Shown here in pieces: positions 1 through 9,642 of a stretch of DNA of 64,000 bases. A program made the position numbers and the translations under genes. The notes under the pieces are model-generated. The model had not been told where the DNA came from, ran no database searches, and saw only the letters and a list, made by a program, of their open reading frames with translations. The DNA is from Fimbriimonadaceae bacterium (GTDB taxonomy: Bacteria; Armatimonadota; Fimbriimonadia; Fimbriimonadales; Fimbriimonadaceae), in contig JABAQM010000001.1 in the NCBI GenBank assembly GCA_019187105.1, positions 186,001 to 250,000 on the forward strand. Direction: 5' to 3'. How positions within the stretch are numbered: the first letter of the stretch is position 1; every line of letters starts with the position of its first letter.

Positions 1-21
1 CCAAAGGAGTTTTGGAGGAAT

Positions 22-624
22 ATGCGAAATCTCACCATCTTGTCGCTGCTCCTGGTAGCAGCTTCGTCAAATGCAGTTTTAATCAACTTCGATGATCTTG
101 CTAATGGTACGGTCGTCTCGAACCAGTATGCGGGCGTAACCTTCGCGTCCGGCGGCCGATCCGGCGCCAACGAGCTCGGGTCCGGCTTCGACTACGCCAG
201 CTCGACCGATATGCTTGCCAGCACCGACGGTGGTTCGGGGTACCAAGCCAGTGACGGCAACATGCTGCACAGCTTTGGTGGATGGCTCGGCGAAGATGGC
301 GACCCCGTTATCACTCTCAGCTTCTCGTCTGCCATCTCGTCGATCAGCTGCCTCGTGATGGGCGTTGACGAAGCGAAATACACACGACTCATCGCTCGAA
401 GCGGTGGCCTCGACGTCGCTACCGCCACCGCTACCGCTACCGGCGGTTCCCGACAGACGCTGAGCCTGGTCGGTCTCAACGTGACCGAAATCCAGATCAC
501 CCCGGGTTACTTTGGTGACTGGGTTGGCATCGACAACATCCAGTATGAGCTCGTTCCGGAACCGGCAACCATGATTGCCCTCAGCCTCGCCACTGCAGCC
601 ATGCTTCGGCGCCGGCGCAAGTAA
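22..624 (+). CDS. PEP-CTERM sorting domain protein
   Basis: This is a 200-residue secreted protein of unknown role. A signal peptide (about residues 1-18, ending SSNA) is followed by a beta-rich middle that begins LINFDDL. The C-terminus is a PEP-CTERM anchor: VPEPAT, a short hydrophobic helix (MIALSLATAAML) and the basic tail RRRRK. Proteins of this class are known to be processed by an exosortase and placed on the cell surface, but no exosortase lies in this window. The start is supported by GGAGGAAT directly before the ATG. Four other PEP-CTERM proteins occur in this window with nearly the same tail. Confidence 0.85.
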   Translation: MRNLTILSLLLVAASSNAVLINFDDLANGTVVSNQYAGVTFASGGRSGANELGSGFDYASSTDMLASTDGGSGYQASDGNMLHSFGGWLGEDGDPVITLSFSSAISSISCLVMGVDEAKYTRLIARSGGLDVATATATATGGSRQTLSLVGLNVTEIQITPGYFGDWVGIDNIQYELVPEPATMIALSLATAAMLRRRRK

Positions 625-646
625 TCCTGAACGTCAATTGGAGTAT

Positions 647-680
647 GCGGGCGGTCGGGTCCAATCTGACCGCCCGCTTT
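647..680. terminator. Bidirectional terminator between PEP-CTERM gene and smc
   Basis: A perfect 10-bp inverted repeat (GCGGGCGGTC / GACCGCCCGC, 647-656 and 668-677) with an 11-nt loop is followed by TTT on the + strand. It sits between two convergent genes, so it probably ends both transcripts. Confidence 0.75.
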
Positions 681-685
681 GCTGC

Positions 686-3600
686 CTAACCCTTTAGGTA
701 AGCATCCGGAACGACTTCTCTTACCAAGTTCTGATCGGGATATCGATAGAGGATCACCGTGCTTACTCCCGGTTCATTCATCGTCACGCCGAACCAAATT
801 GGAGCAGCGGCGATCGTGACATTGTTGTGCGTTACGACAATGAACTGGGTCGTTCCCGCGAAGGACCGAATCAGGTCGATAAACCGCTCGACATTGCGGC
901 CGTCAAGCGGAGCGTCCACCTCGTCCAATACGACCAGCGGGCTTGGCTTGATCTGAAGCAAGGCGAACAAGAACGCACACGCGCACAGCGCCCGCTCGCC
1001 ACCGCTAAGAAGCTCGGCACGCTGCTTCCGTTTGCCTGGAATCGTGACCTCGATATACACGCCGGCATCGAGAATCGATTCCGCCTCCGAGAGGACCAAG
1101 TTGGCTTCACCCCCTCCAAAGATTCGGTGGAAGATGCCGCTGAAAGCCACCTGCAGGCGGGCGAATGTTTCAAGAAAGCGGCCCTTGGCTGCGCTATCAA
1201 GCTCCGTGATCGTTTGCTGGATCTGGGACCGCGATTCTTCGATATCTTGGCGCTGTAGGTCGATCTCGGCATATCGAGTCGATAGTCGCTCGTAGGCCTC
1301 GATCGCGCCGAGATTCACATCGCCGAAGCTCCGCAGCTCGCGACGCAGTCGCTGAACGGTCGCCGCCGCATCGTCAGGAAGGTCACCGGTTTCCGCTCGT
1401 GCCAGTTCTTCCGGCGTTAGCCCGTACTCCTCCATTAGACGCTGGGCGGCGGTGGCGCGGCGTGCCTCGGCCCGCGACTTCAGCAACTCCGAACGGTGAA
1501 GCTCCTCGTCCTGAAGCTTGGTGTCCCCCTCGAGCTTCTTGGCCACCTCATCCAGTTGGTAAGACCGTTCCAGAGCCGCCTGGCGTTGACCTGTGACCTG
1601 CTCGAATCGTTCGTCCGCAGTTCGCCGGTCTTCCTCCGCTACCGCCAGATCGGCCTTGGCGGTCTCCAGATGGGTTGTCCACAGCGCTCGCTCCGGCCCA
1701 ATCTGCTCACTGGCGCGCTGGCGCCTAGCCATCCGGTCGGTGGATTGGGTGATACGCTGCTCCGCCGATTCCAGAACGGCAGCCAGTTCGTCACGCCTTG
1801 CCGTAAGTTCGGCCAGGCGCGACCCGTAGTGCTCTCGCCCCGCGTCTCCTGACGTCACCAGTCGGAACTGAGCTTCCCGCCGACCCTCGATTTCTGTTAG
1901 ATCCGGTGCCTCCGTGGGCTGTTCCACAGTACCAAGCGAGGAGATTTCAGCTTCCAGCCGTTCCCGGGATCGGGTTGCCTCTTTCATTTCCCGCAGCAAG
2001 TCGCTGTGCCACCGCTCGGCGTCCTTCAAGTCTCTCGAAGCTGCCTCTAGATCAATGGCTTCGGAAACCGATTCCAGTTCTGCCTGCAGACATTCCGATT
2101 CCTGGTTCAGCTGCGCGAGACTTGCTGCCAGCTCATGGAGGCGGGTATCGAGCGCGGCAACCTCGGCCTTTCGCTGCAGAATGCCATTCGCATTTCTCGG
2201 GCTTATGCCGCCGGTAACTGACCCCGCGGAGTGGACGATCTCGCCCTCCAACGTGACGACTCGGCTCCACCCCGGAGTCTTGGCCACCCGTAGGGCGGCA
2301 TCGATTGACTCCGCTACAAGGACTCGTCCGAGCAGGCTGTACACCACCGGCTCGTGATCGCTTAGACACGTCACAAAATCGCACGCAAAGCCGAGAATCC
2401 CGGCATCGGCCAAGGCTTCGCGGGCGTCCGGCCTTGCGTATGGCCGCATCAGGGTCACCGGCTGGAACGTTGCCCTGCCCAAACGGTTTTCCTTCAAAAG
2501 GCGGATTGCCGATTTTGCGTCCTGTTCTCGCTCGACGATCAGGTCGTTAGCGGCTGCGCCCAGCGCGGACTCTACGGCCTGGGCATACCGCGGCTCGACT
2601 TGGATTGCCTCGACCACCGGGACGTAAGTTCCTGAGAGCCTTCCCTCTCGAACGAGGTCCAGCACTGCATGGGCGCCTTGAGACAGACCTTCGTGGGAGT
2701 CCACCGTTGCCTGCAGAGCCCGCATTCGTCCCTCGACTCCGGATTGTTCTGCCAAAACCTCACGCGATCGGGCCGCCAAATGGTCAAGTGATCGACGCTT
2801 ATCCTCCCGTTCCTTGACCTCGGCAAGAACTTGTGCCTGGAGTGCGGAAAGCGCCGCTTCGGCTTCGCCAAAACGCGTGCTGGAATCCGCAATTGCCGCT
2901 TCGAGTTCCGGTAACGCCTTGAGAATTCCTTCTAGCTCGCGCCGACACTCCTTTAGGCGCTGTCGCCGCTCTGCGGCAGCTCCCTGAAACTCCAGCCAAC
3001 GCGCATGGCTCGCCTTGGCGATCGCGAGTTCCTCGTCAATCTGCTTGAGCTTTGCAATAGCTTCGCCGTGTTCGGCATCGATGGCTGCTCGCTCGGATTC
3101 GAGGAGCTCCACTTCCTCAGAAGCTGTTTCGACTTGGGCACGGACTCGATCACGATCGCTGAGCAATTCCTGAATCCGCAACTCCTGGTCCTTGTCGGAA
3201 TCCTCAAGGCTGGCTTCCAGGTCCTGCAGGGATTGAAGCTTTTGCTCGGCAACCTGGATCCGAGCCTTGGCCCGCTCGACCGCGGTCAGGCTTCCCTGCT
3301 GCAAGCCGCGCACCACATCCTGTTCCTGCTCAAGCGCACTGACCGTGCTCGCCGCTACTCCCATTTCGGCCTTGATCGCGGCGATTTCCTCGGTGAGGCG
3401 TGTTTGGGCGGCAAGAGCGTTCACGGTCCGGTCCGAGGCAGAAGCCAGGTCCTCATTCGCCTCGCGGATCTCTTTGGCCAAGAGCGAGCATTCTACTTCG
3501 CGCAGTGCCGATTGGACGCCCTTGAATTTTCGTGCGGTCTCCGCCTCCCTCTCAAGCGGCGCCCGCTGACTATCGATTTCGCGAACAATGTCGTCGATGC

Positions 3601-4168
3601 GGTTTAAGTGCCCTTCGACCCCTTCCAGCCTGCGGAACGCTTCCTGACGGCGCAACCGAAAGCGTTGGATCCCAGCGGCCTCGTCGACCCAGGCCCGACG
3701 CTCTTCCGGTGAAGCGGCCAGGGCCGCATCGATCTCCTTTTGGCCCACGATCGCGTAACCGGTTTTCCCAAGGCCGGTATCCGCCAGCAGATCATAAACG
3801 TCTCGGAGCCGGCAGGCCTGTTTATTGATGAAGTAGTGGGAGTCGCCGGATCGAGTCAGCCGGCGCGTGACGGCCACCTCTGCTTGGTCGATCGGAAGCG
3901 ATCCGTCCTCATTGTCGAAGATCAGCGTGACCTCGGCAAAGCCGACCGGCTTCCGCTTGGCGCTGCCGCTGAATATCACGTCTTGGCCGGTTTGAGCTCG
4001 AAGATTCCGTGGGTTAGCCTCGCCAAGGGCCCAAAGGACCGCATCCACAAAGTTCGACTTGCCGCAGCCGTTCGGACCCACGACGGCAATCATGTCGCCG
4101 TCGAGGTTCACATCGGTACGGTCCGCAAACGTCTTGAAACCCGTAATCCTGACTCGGGTTAGTCGCAT
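686..4168 (-). CDS. smc: Chromosome segregation protein SMC
   Basis: This 1160-residue SMC ATPase has the normal bacterial length. It holds sister chromosomes in loops together with ScpA and ScpB, which are not in this window. The N-terminal head has the Walker A motif GPNGCGKSN (about residues 31-39). Long coiled coils flank a hinge near residues 510-650 (from GTYVPVVEAIQVEPRYA). The C-terminal head has the ABC signature LLSGGERAL and Walker B LVVLDEVDAPLD. It is transcribed leftward, alone, from the 250-bp gap after the LanC-like gene. No strong Shine-Dalgarno is visible before the ATG. The window also contains parAB, so two chromosome-segregation systems lie within 20 kb. Confidence 0.97.
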   Translation of the reverse strand: MRLTRVRITGFKTFADRTDVNLDGDMIAVVGPNGCGKSNFVDAVLWALGEANPRNLRAQTGQDVIFSGSAKRKPVGFAEVTLIFDNEDGSLPIDQAEVAVTRRLTRSGDSHYFINKQACRLRDVYDLLADTGLGKTGYAIVGQKEIDAALAASPEERRAWVDEAAGIQRFRLRRQEAFRRLEGVEGHLNRIDDIVREIDSQRAPLEREAETARKFKGVQSALREVECSLLAKEIREANEDLASASDRTVNALAAQTRLTEEIAAIKAEMGVAASTVSALEQEQDVVRGLQQGSLTAVERAKARIQVAEQKLQSLQDLEASLEDSDKDQELRIQELLSDRDRVRAQVETASEEVELLESERAAIDAEHGEAIAKLKQIDEELAIAKASHARWLEFQGAAAERRQRLKECRRELEGILKALPELEAAIADSSTRFGEAEAALSALQAQVLAEVKEREDKRRSLDHLAARSREVLAEQSGVEGRMRALQATVDSHEGLSQGAHAVLDLVREGRLSGTYVPVVEAIQVEPRYAQAVESALGAAANDLIVEREQDAKSAIRLLKENRLGRATFQPVTLMRPYARPDAREALADAGILGFACDFVTCLSDHEPVVYSLLGRVLVAESIDAALRVAKTPGWSRVVTLEGEIVHSAGSVTGGISPRNANGILQRKAEVAALDTRLHELAASLAQLNQESECLQAELESVSEAIDLEAASRDLKDAERWHSDLLREMKEATRSRERLEAEISSLGTVEQPTEAPDLTEIEGRREAQFRLVTSGDAGREHYGSRLAELTARRDELAAVLESAEQRITQSTDRMARRQRASEQIGPERALWTTHLETAKADLAVAEEDRRTADERFEQVTGQRQAALERSYQLDEVAKKLEGDTKLQDEELHRSELLKSRAEARRATAAQRLMEEYGLTPEELARAETGDLPDDAAATVQRLRRELRSFGDVNLGAIEAYERLSTRYAEIDLQRQDIEESRSQIQQTITELDSAAKGRFLETFARLQVAFSGIFHRIFGGGEANLVLSEAESILDAGVYIEVTIPGKRKQRAELLSGGERALCACAFLFALLQIKPSPLVVLDEVDAPLDGRNVERFIDLIRSFAGTTQFIVVTHNNVTIAAAPIWFGVTMNEPGVSTVILYRYPDQNLVREVVPDAYLKG

Positions 4169-4210
4169 AGGCTCTGGTCAAAGCCATGGACGTGGGCCCA
4201 GGTTCAAAAG

Positions 4211-4276
4211 CTTCCACATTGGAAGTCGGGACAGAAAAAGTCCCGGGTTGTAAGGAGAGGACAGAACCAACCCGGG
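4211..4276 (-). promoter_or_regulatory. Two inverted repeats in the smc leader region
   Basis: CTTCCA-CAT-TGGAAG (4211-4225) is a compact hairpin. CCCGGGTTG (4242-4250) pairs with CAACCCGGG (4268-4276) across 17 nt. Both lie just upstream of the smc start, in what should be its promoter or 5' leader. Their role is unknown, and chance formation is possible in GC-rich DNA. Confidence 0.35.
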
Positions 4277-4366
4277 TACGTCGTTCGTTGCTATCTGTTG
4301 TCGCCGTCTGGTGCGGCGCGTTTCGCTGATATCTGCCGCCTCGCAAGCGGCTGTACTCATATTCTC

Positions 4367-4381
4367 GACAGGTGACCTGTC
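4367..4381. promoter_or_regulatory. 15-bp perfect palindrome, possible operator
   Basis: GACAGGT-G-ACCTGTC is an exact 7+1+7 palindrome between the end of the LanC-like gene and smc. It has the size and symmetry of a dimeric repressor site and lies about 200 bp upstream of smc. There is no U-run, so it is not a terminator. No regulator can be named. Confidence 0.3.
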
Positions 4382-4419
4382 AATCTTTAGAGGAATTTAA
4401 AGAATTTTTCCAAAGATTT

Positions 4420-5754
4420 CTAGAATGCCCGATCAGGGGTCAACACTTGAGGATTTTTCCCCTGCTGTTTTAGGTGGAGGTGGAGGAAAAATGAACCTAT
4501 TCCGGCTGCTCCCTGCATCCAGCCGGTCTGCGCCACAACCTCCGTGGGCCTGACTCGATGCTCGGCATGAACCCATGACCGACCACCAACCGCGCTCGAC
4601 TCGCGCACCAGATATTGCGCCACATTTCGCGCCTTTTCAAAGGCCGGCGCCTCATGGGTGGCCCGGAACAGGCCAAGGTGAAACTCACCAAGACCCGCAG
4701 CGCCGCAGCACAGTCCAAAGTTGTTCCAATAGCCTTCGCTCGGGCGGCCCGGAGCGCCCGAAGCATCGACGCTCTTGAGTGATCGCCTAAGCAGGTCCTG
4801 CCATTTGGCTTCGCTCGTCGCTTCGCTCATCGCATAGAACGCATGAGCCACTCCGACAGGACCGTGGCACCAACCGACGTAGAACCGCTCGGTTCCTCCC
4901 GGATCCACGTGATACACCCGGAAGCCATCGTCGGTTTGGTCCGCAATACGGACCAAGTGCTCCATTCCCTTTTTAGCAGCCTCCAGATAGCGGTCTTCCC
5001 CGGTGGCGAGGCTCAGTTTTGCGAGAAACGCACAGATGCCGGCGTTTCCGTGGGAGAAATTTGGCATATAGCGGCTTTCTCCCTTGGCGAGCGGCCACTT
5101 CAAGGCGCCCTCTTCCTCGATGGCGGCTGCGATGAGAGCATCCCCGCACCGCTTGGCAACTTCGGTGTCCGGGTCTGCCCGCTCCTTCGAAAGTGCGCCC
5201 ATTCCAATCCCCGCCAGTCCGGCAATGACGTCGAGTGGCGCTCCTGCGGCCATCGGCCCTTCACCCCGCAACCACTTGGCGATTCGGTCGTTCGCTTCCT
5301 CGGCCAAGCTTAGGGCAACCGGCGAATCGGTCCGCTTGCCGATCACGGAAGCGACGAACGCAATACCGCCATTACCCGTGAAGAGGCCCATCTGGTCCGA
5401 GAGCCCCGACCTGAGGAACGGGATCGCTCGCTGGGCAAGCTCAAAGTAGTGGGCTTCGCCTGTTGCCAATCCAAGCTCGACAAAAAAGAGCGCAACCCCG
5501 GCTGAGCCGGAGTAGAGGTTGGCAGTCGCTTCCGATGATCGTCCTGGCGTCACCGGCCAAGCAAAGCCATGATCGGTCTGAAAACCTGACTCCGCGATCC
5601 ACCGGCCGGCATCGCGGGCAATGGCGAGGAAGTCGGTTACCGACTTGTCCCCAGGTGCTTCAGCGATTGGAAAGAACCTCGAAGTGAAGAGTCCGAGTAC
5701 GGAGCCCAAACCCTTGCCAACGATTTCTCGCCGACTGTAATCCTCCTTTGACAT
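4420..5754 (-). CDS. LanC-like protein with CCG zinc site and Tat-like leader
   Basis: This LanC-family (alpha,alpha)6 barrel protein has 444 residues from the chosen ATG. LanC enzymes add cysteine thiols to dehydroamino acids to form lanthionine. The family's repeated GxxG segments are present. So are the active-site His in NFSHGNAG (about 237) and the first zinc Cys in WCHGPVG (about 296). The second metal motif reads LCCGAAG (about 346) instead of the usual CHG, so the His ligand is replaced by Cys. The C-terminal GAAGIGSFFLHLH is typical. A start 19 codons upstream (5811) is possible. I prefer this one because it places SRREIVGK and a hydrophobic stretch at the N-terminus, like a Tat signal. 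No precursor peptide or dehydratase is adjacent. The lanthionine role is inferred from fold only. Confidence 0.8.
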   Translation of the reverse strand: MSKEDYSRREIVGKGLGSVLGLFTSRFFPIAEAPGDKSVTDFLAIARDAGRWIAESGFQTDHGFAWPVTPGRSSEATANLYSGSAGVALFFVELGLATGEAHYFELAQRAIPFLRSGLSDQMGLFTGNGGIAFVASVIGKRTDSPVALSLAEEANDRIAKWLRGEGPMAAGAPLDVIAGLAGIGMGALSKERADPDTEVAKRCGDALIAAAIEEEGALKWPLAKGESRYMPNFSHGNAGICAFLAKLSLATGEDRYLEAAKKGMEHLVRIADQTDDGFRVYHVDPGGTERFYVGWCHGPVGVAHAFYAMSEATSEAKWQDLLRRSLKSVDASGAPGRPSEGYWNNFGLCCGAAGLGEFHLGLFRATHEAPAFEKARNVAQYLVRESSAVGGRSWVHAEHRVRPTEVVAQTGWMQGAAGIGSFFLHLHLKQQGKNPQVLTPDRAF

Positions 5755-5809
5755 CGCTGGCTCGATGCTACCGCACAGACCCTGAAATGCCCATAATTTG
5801 GCTAGCTGC

Positions 5810-8377
5810 ATGAGATCCCTTAAGTTCGCGCATTCCTTTGAGGTCGTGGCCGACCTGCCAGAGGCGCTTCAACCCCTGCAAAAGCTCGCCTACAACTTAC
5901 ACTGGACTTGGGATAACGAAACCCGCAGCCTTTTTCGTGAAACCGATCGAACCTTATGGGCCAACGTCGGGCACAACCCGGTTCAGCTAATCAACCGGCT
6001 CAGCCCGGAACGCATCGAACGCCTGACCCACGATCCCGTGTATTTGGCCCGGCTGCGGCGCTGTGAGGAGAGCTTGGACTCGTACCTCGGCGCAGAGACG
6101 TATTTTGCGAAGCAGTTTCCCAATCACCAGAGCGACTGCTACGCCTATTTCTGCGCCGAGTTCGGCATTACGGAATCCCTGCCGATTTACAGCGGCGGCC
6201 TTGGAGTCCTGGCTGGCGATCATCTCAAAGCGGCCAGCGATCTGGGTATCCCGCTCGTCGCGGTCGGACTCCTGTACTCACGCGGCTATTTTCGTCAGAG
6301 CCTCACCCATGACGGATGGCAGCAAGAGGTGTATCCGGAGTACGACTTCTACCAGATGCCGCTGCAGCTTTGCCGGCAGGATGATCGCCAGCCGATCAGA
6401 ATCGGCGTCGAGTTCCCGGACCGCACGGTGACGTGCCAGGTTTGGAAGGCCCAGGTTGGTCGCATCCCGCTTTACCTGTTGGATAGCAACGTCCTCGAGA
6501 ACCAAGCCAACGACCAGGGAATCACGGACACGCTGTACGGTGGCGACGACGACATGCGGATCCGTCAGGAGATGATCCTTGGCATCGGTGGTTTCCGGGC
6601 CCTGCAGGCCCTCGGCATCAAGCCGACCGTGTGCCATATGAACGAGGGTCACGCCGCGTTTCTGGCCATCGAAAGAATTCGCCAATTTATGGCTGATAAT
6701 GGCAGCGATTCCCGCATCGCTCGCCAGGTCACGGTTGCCGGCAACGTCTTCACCACCCACACGCCGGTGCCGGCAGGCTTCGACCTGTTTGACCCGCCGA
6801 TGCTAAAGCGGTACGTGGAGAAGGCGGTGGCAGCCACCGGGATGCCCTTCGAAGACTTTCTGAAACTCGGACGGATTGACCCGGACGACATGAACGAGAA
6901 GTTCAACATGGCCGTCCTGGCGATGGAAAACGCCAACTACGTGAATGGCGTATCCAAGCTTCACGCCAGTGTCTCCCGCGGCATGTTCAACGCACGGTGG
7001 CCGCAAGTGCCGGTGGACGAGGTACCGGTCACTTCTATCACGAATGGCATCCATACGATGACCTGGCTATCGAGGCGGATGGGTGACTTGCTCGATGCCC
7101 ATTTCGGAGTCGATTGGCGACAAGATCCAAGCAACCCCGACTTTTGGAAGCGCGTCGACGAGATTCCGGATAACGAGCTGTGGGAGCTACGGGAGAACCA
7201 ACGAGGGGACTTCATCAGGTTCTGCCGCAAGCGCGTGCAGCAGCAGTGGACTCGCCGGGCTAAATCGCGCGATCTCGGCGTAACCGGAGGTGTTCTCGAT
7301 CCGAGGGTGCTCACGATCGGCTTCGCCAGGCGATTCGCCACCTACAAGCGTGCGACCCTTCTGTTCACCGATAAGGAAAGGCTCAAGTCCCTTCTCTTTC
7401 ATCCGGAGCGGCCCGTTCAATTTGTATTCGCCGGAAAGAGCCACCCTCGAGATGACGGAGGTAAGCGGTTAATCCAGGAGATTGTCCAGTTCATCGAGAA
7501 CGAAGGGGCAAGCCACCGTATGGTGTTTCTCGAAGACTACGACATGGAGGTGGCAAGGAATCTCGTTCAAGGTGTCGATGTCTGGCTCAACAACCCGCGA
7601 CGCCCGTTGGAGGCAAGTGGAACGAGCGGGATGAAGGTCGTTCCCAATGGCGGCCTGAACTGCAGCATCCTCGATGGTTGGTGGGCCGAAGCGTATCGCC
7701 CCGGCGTGGGATGGTCGATCGGCGATGGCGCGGGAGTGGAAGATGTCGCTCACCACGATTGGCTTGACAGCCTCTCCCTCTATCAGGTGATCGAGCAGGA
7801 AATCGCCCCGACCTTCTACCACCGGGTGGATGGCAACATCCCGGTTCGTTGGGTCGAAATGATGAAGCGGAGCATGTCCCTGCTGGCGCCCGAGTTCTCC
7901 ACTGGCCGAATGGTTGCGGAGTACAGTTCGAGGTTCTATACCGAGGCGAGTCGCGCCTACAGCAAGCTGGTCGCCGATGGTCAAGCTAAGGCGAAGGCAG
8001 CGCTGGAGTGGCGAGGAAAGATCCGATCCGCTTGGCCCGAGGTTGCGATTTGCGAGGTGAGCGACACGGCTTCTGCCATCAACTCGATCGGCGATTCGTT
8101 CACTATTCGCGTCATCGCCACTCTTGGCAATCTGTCACCGGACGATGTCGCCGTGCAAGCCATGCTCGGCTCGATCGGCGGCAACCGCGAGCTGCAGAAT
8201 GTCGAGTTGCAGGAACTCTCCCTCGAATCCAGAGACGGGGGGCGATGCGTGTTCTCGGGAACATTCCAATGCACTACCCACGGCCACCGTGGCTACACCA
8301 TCCGGATCATCCCTCGGCATCCCGACGTCAACGTCATCCATGAGCTGCCGCTCGTCTGCTGGGAGCCGGTCGTCTAG
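5810..8377 (+). CDS. glgP: Alpha-glucan (glycogen) phosphorylase, DUF3417 type
   Basis: This GT35 phosphorylase releases glucose-1-phosphate from glycogen or maltodextrin using pyridoxal phosphate. It has 855 residues from this ATG. A TTG four codons upstream, at 5798, is the alternative. The N-terminus (LQPLQKLAYNLHWTW) is the DUF3417 domain of the long bacterial and archaeal phosphorylases. NGGLGVLAGDHLKAASDLG-like and NEGHAAF motifs follow. The PLP lysine is in EASGTSGMKVVPNGG, at about residue 609. It is divergent from the LanC-like gene, and the E2 gene follows at a short gap, so the two probably share a transcript. No good Shine-Dalgarno is visible. Confidence 0.93.
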   Translation: MRSLKFAHSFEVVADLPEALQPLQKLAYNLHWTWDNETRSLFRETDRTLWANVGHNPVQLINRLSPERIERLTHDPVYLARLRRCEESLDSYLGAETYFAKQFPNHQSDCYAYFCAEFGITESLPIYSGGLGVLAGDHLKAASDLGIPLVAVGLLYSRGYFRQSLTHDGWQQEVYPEYDFYQMPLQLCRQDDRQPIRIGVEFPDRTVTCQVWKAQVGRIPLYLLDSNVLENQANDQGITDTLYGGDDDMRIRQEMILGIGGFRALQALGIKPTVCHMNEGHAAFLAIERIRQFMADNGSDSRIARQVTVAGNVFTTHTPVPAGFDLFDPPMLKRYVEKAVAATGMPFEDFLKLGRIDPDDMNEKFNMAVLAMENANYVNGVSKLHASVSRGMFNARWPQVPVDEVPVTSITNGIHTMTWLSRRMGDLLDAHFGVDWRQDPSNPDFWKRVDEIPDNELWELRENQRGDFIRFCRKRVQQQWTRRAKSRDLGVTGGVLDPRVLTIGFARRFATYKRATLLFTDKERLKSLLFHPERPVQFVFAGKSHPRDDGGKRLIQEIVQFIENEGASHRMVFLEDYDMEVARNLVQGVDVWLNNPRRPLEASGTSGMKVVPNGGLNCSILDGWWAEAYRPGVGWSIGDGAGVEDVAHHDWLDSLSLYQVIEQEIAPTFYHRVDGNIPVRWVEMMKRSMSLLAPEFSTGRMVAEYSSRFYTEASRAYSKLVADGQAKAKAALEWRGKIRSAWPEVAICEVSDTASAINSIGDSFTIRVIATLGNLSPDDVAVQAMLGSIGGNRELQNVELQELSLESRDGGRCVFSGTFQCTTHGHRGYTIRIIPRHPDVNVIHELPLVCWEPVV

Positions 8378-8404
8378 GATCGACTGGTATCCTCCACCTT
8401 GGCG

Positions 8405-9634
8405 ATGACGGAAGTAATCATGCCCAAGATGGGCGACGGGATGGAAGAGGGGACCCTGCTCGAATGGCTGAAACCGGAAGGGTCGGCCGTTAAGAGCGGC
8501 GAGGTAATCGGCACGATCCAGACCGACAAAGCCACCCTGGAGCTGGAGTCACCGGGCAGCGGAGTCTTGAGCGGGATCCTCGTTGGGGCCGGCGAAACGG
8601 TTCCGGTTGGTCAGCCGATTGCGGCGCTGCTTAAGGAGGGCGAGAAGCTGCCGTCCGGGTGGGGCAACGGCAAGGCGGCGGCTTCGCCTGCTGCCACTCC
8701 AGCGGCACCTCCTGCCGGCAAGGCCGAAGTGGTCGAGCCTGCTGCTCCAGCTCAGCCGAAGGCAGCCGGCTCCAAAGGTCGAGTGATCGCGTCCCCGCTT
8801 GCCAAGAAGATTGCGGCCGAAAAGGGCATATCACTCGAAGGTATCGCCGGCACCGGGCCGGGCGGCCGAATCACCGAGAAGGACGTGATGGCGGCCACTT
8901 CGGCAGGCAGCGTCCAGATGTCGGTACCCACGACGCCTGTTGCCTCCTCGGCGGAGGATCGCGAAGTACCGCTGAACCGCCTGCGCCAAATCACGGCCCA
9001 GCGGACTGCCCAGTCCAAGCAAGAGGTTCCGCATTTCTACGTGACCGTTGAAGTCGACGTTGAAAAAATCCAGTCGCTACGGGACATGTTCGAGGCAGAG
9101 GGCAGTGGGAAGGTCAGCGTCAACGACTTCGTGATCGCCGCTTGCATCCGGGCGCTTCGGGAGATGCCGGAAGTCAACGCGACCTACGCCGGCGACAAGA
9201 TCAAGGTTTACGGCGCCATACATGTGGGCATCGCCGCGGCGGTCGATGAAGGGCTCCTGGTACCGGTAGTCAAGAATGCCCACCAATTGACCTTGCGCGA
9301 ACTCGGTGCAAGAAGCCGTGAGCTCGTGGCGAAGGCTCGCGAAGGCAAGCTGCATCCGGATGAGATGAGCGGGTCGACCTTCAGCATCTCCAACATGGGA
9401 ATGCTCGACGTCGACAGCTTCTCAGCCATCATCAACCAGCCCAACGCGGCAATCCTCGCCGTTGGAACCGCTCGCAAAAAGGTCGTGGTGAACGAGGCCG
9501 ACGCGCTCGAAGTGCGACAGCGAATGAACATCACCGGATCGTTCGACCATCGGGTCGTTGACGGAGCCGGTGGCGCCCGATTCGTGAATATCGTGAAGAG
9601 CTATCTGGAGAACCCGACGAGGATTCTCCAGTAG
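8405..9634 (+). CDS. pdhC: Dihydrolipoamide acyltransferase (E2) of a 2-oxoacid dehydrogenase complex
   Basis: This 409-residue E2 moves acyl groups from the E1 decarboxylase to CoA. It has one lipoyl domain (residues 1-75, lipoylated Lys in QTDKATLE at about 42), an Ala/Pro-rich linker, an E3/E1-binding domain (SPLAKKIAAEKG...GTGPGGRI), a second linker, and the catalytic acetyltransferase domain ending FDHRVVDGAGG, where His (about 381) and Asp are catalytic. Sequence alone cannot separate the pyruvate from the branched-chain complex, so the symbol is tentative. E1 and E3 are not nearby. It lies about 27 bp after glgP. TTG at 8399 is an alternative start. Confidence 0.92.
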   Translation: MTEVIMPKMGDGMEEGTLLEWLKPEGSAVKSGEVIGTIQTDKATLELESPGSGVLSGILVGAGETVPVGQPIAALLKEGEKLPSGWGNGKAAASPAATPAAPPAGKAEVVEPAAPAQPKAAGSKGRVIASPLAKKIAAEKGISLEGIAGTGPGGRITEKDVMAATSAGSVQMSVPTTPVASSAEDREVPLNRLRQITAQRTAQSKQEVPHFYVTVEVDVEKIQSLRDMFEAEGSGKVSVNDFVIAACIRALREMPEVNATYAGDKIKVYGAIHVGIAAAVDEGLLVPVVKNAHQLTLRELGARSRELVAKAREGKLHPDEMSGSTFSISNMGMLDVDSFSAIINQPNAAILAVGTARKKVVVNEADALEVRQRMNITGSFDHRVVDGAGGARFVNIVKSYLENPTRILQ

Positions 9635-9642
9635 GTAACCGC

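Noticed and set aside
4169-5810. A lanthipeptide cluster around the LanC-like gene
   Set aside because: No small Cys/Ser/Thr-rich precursor ORF, LanB/LanM-type dehydratase or peptide exporter is adjacent on either side.
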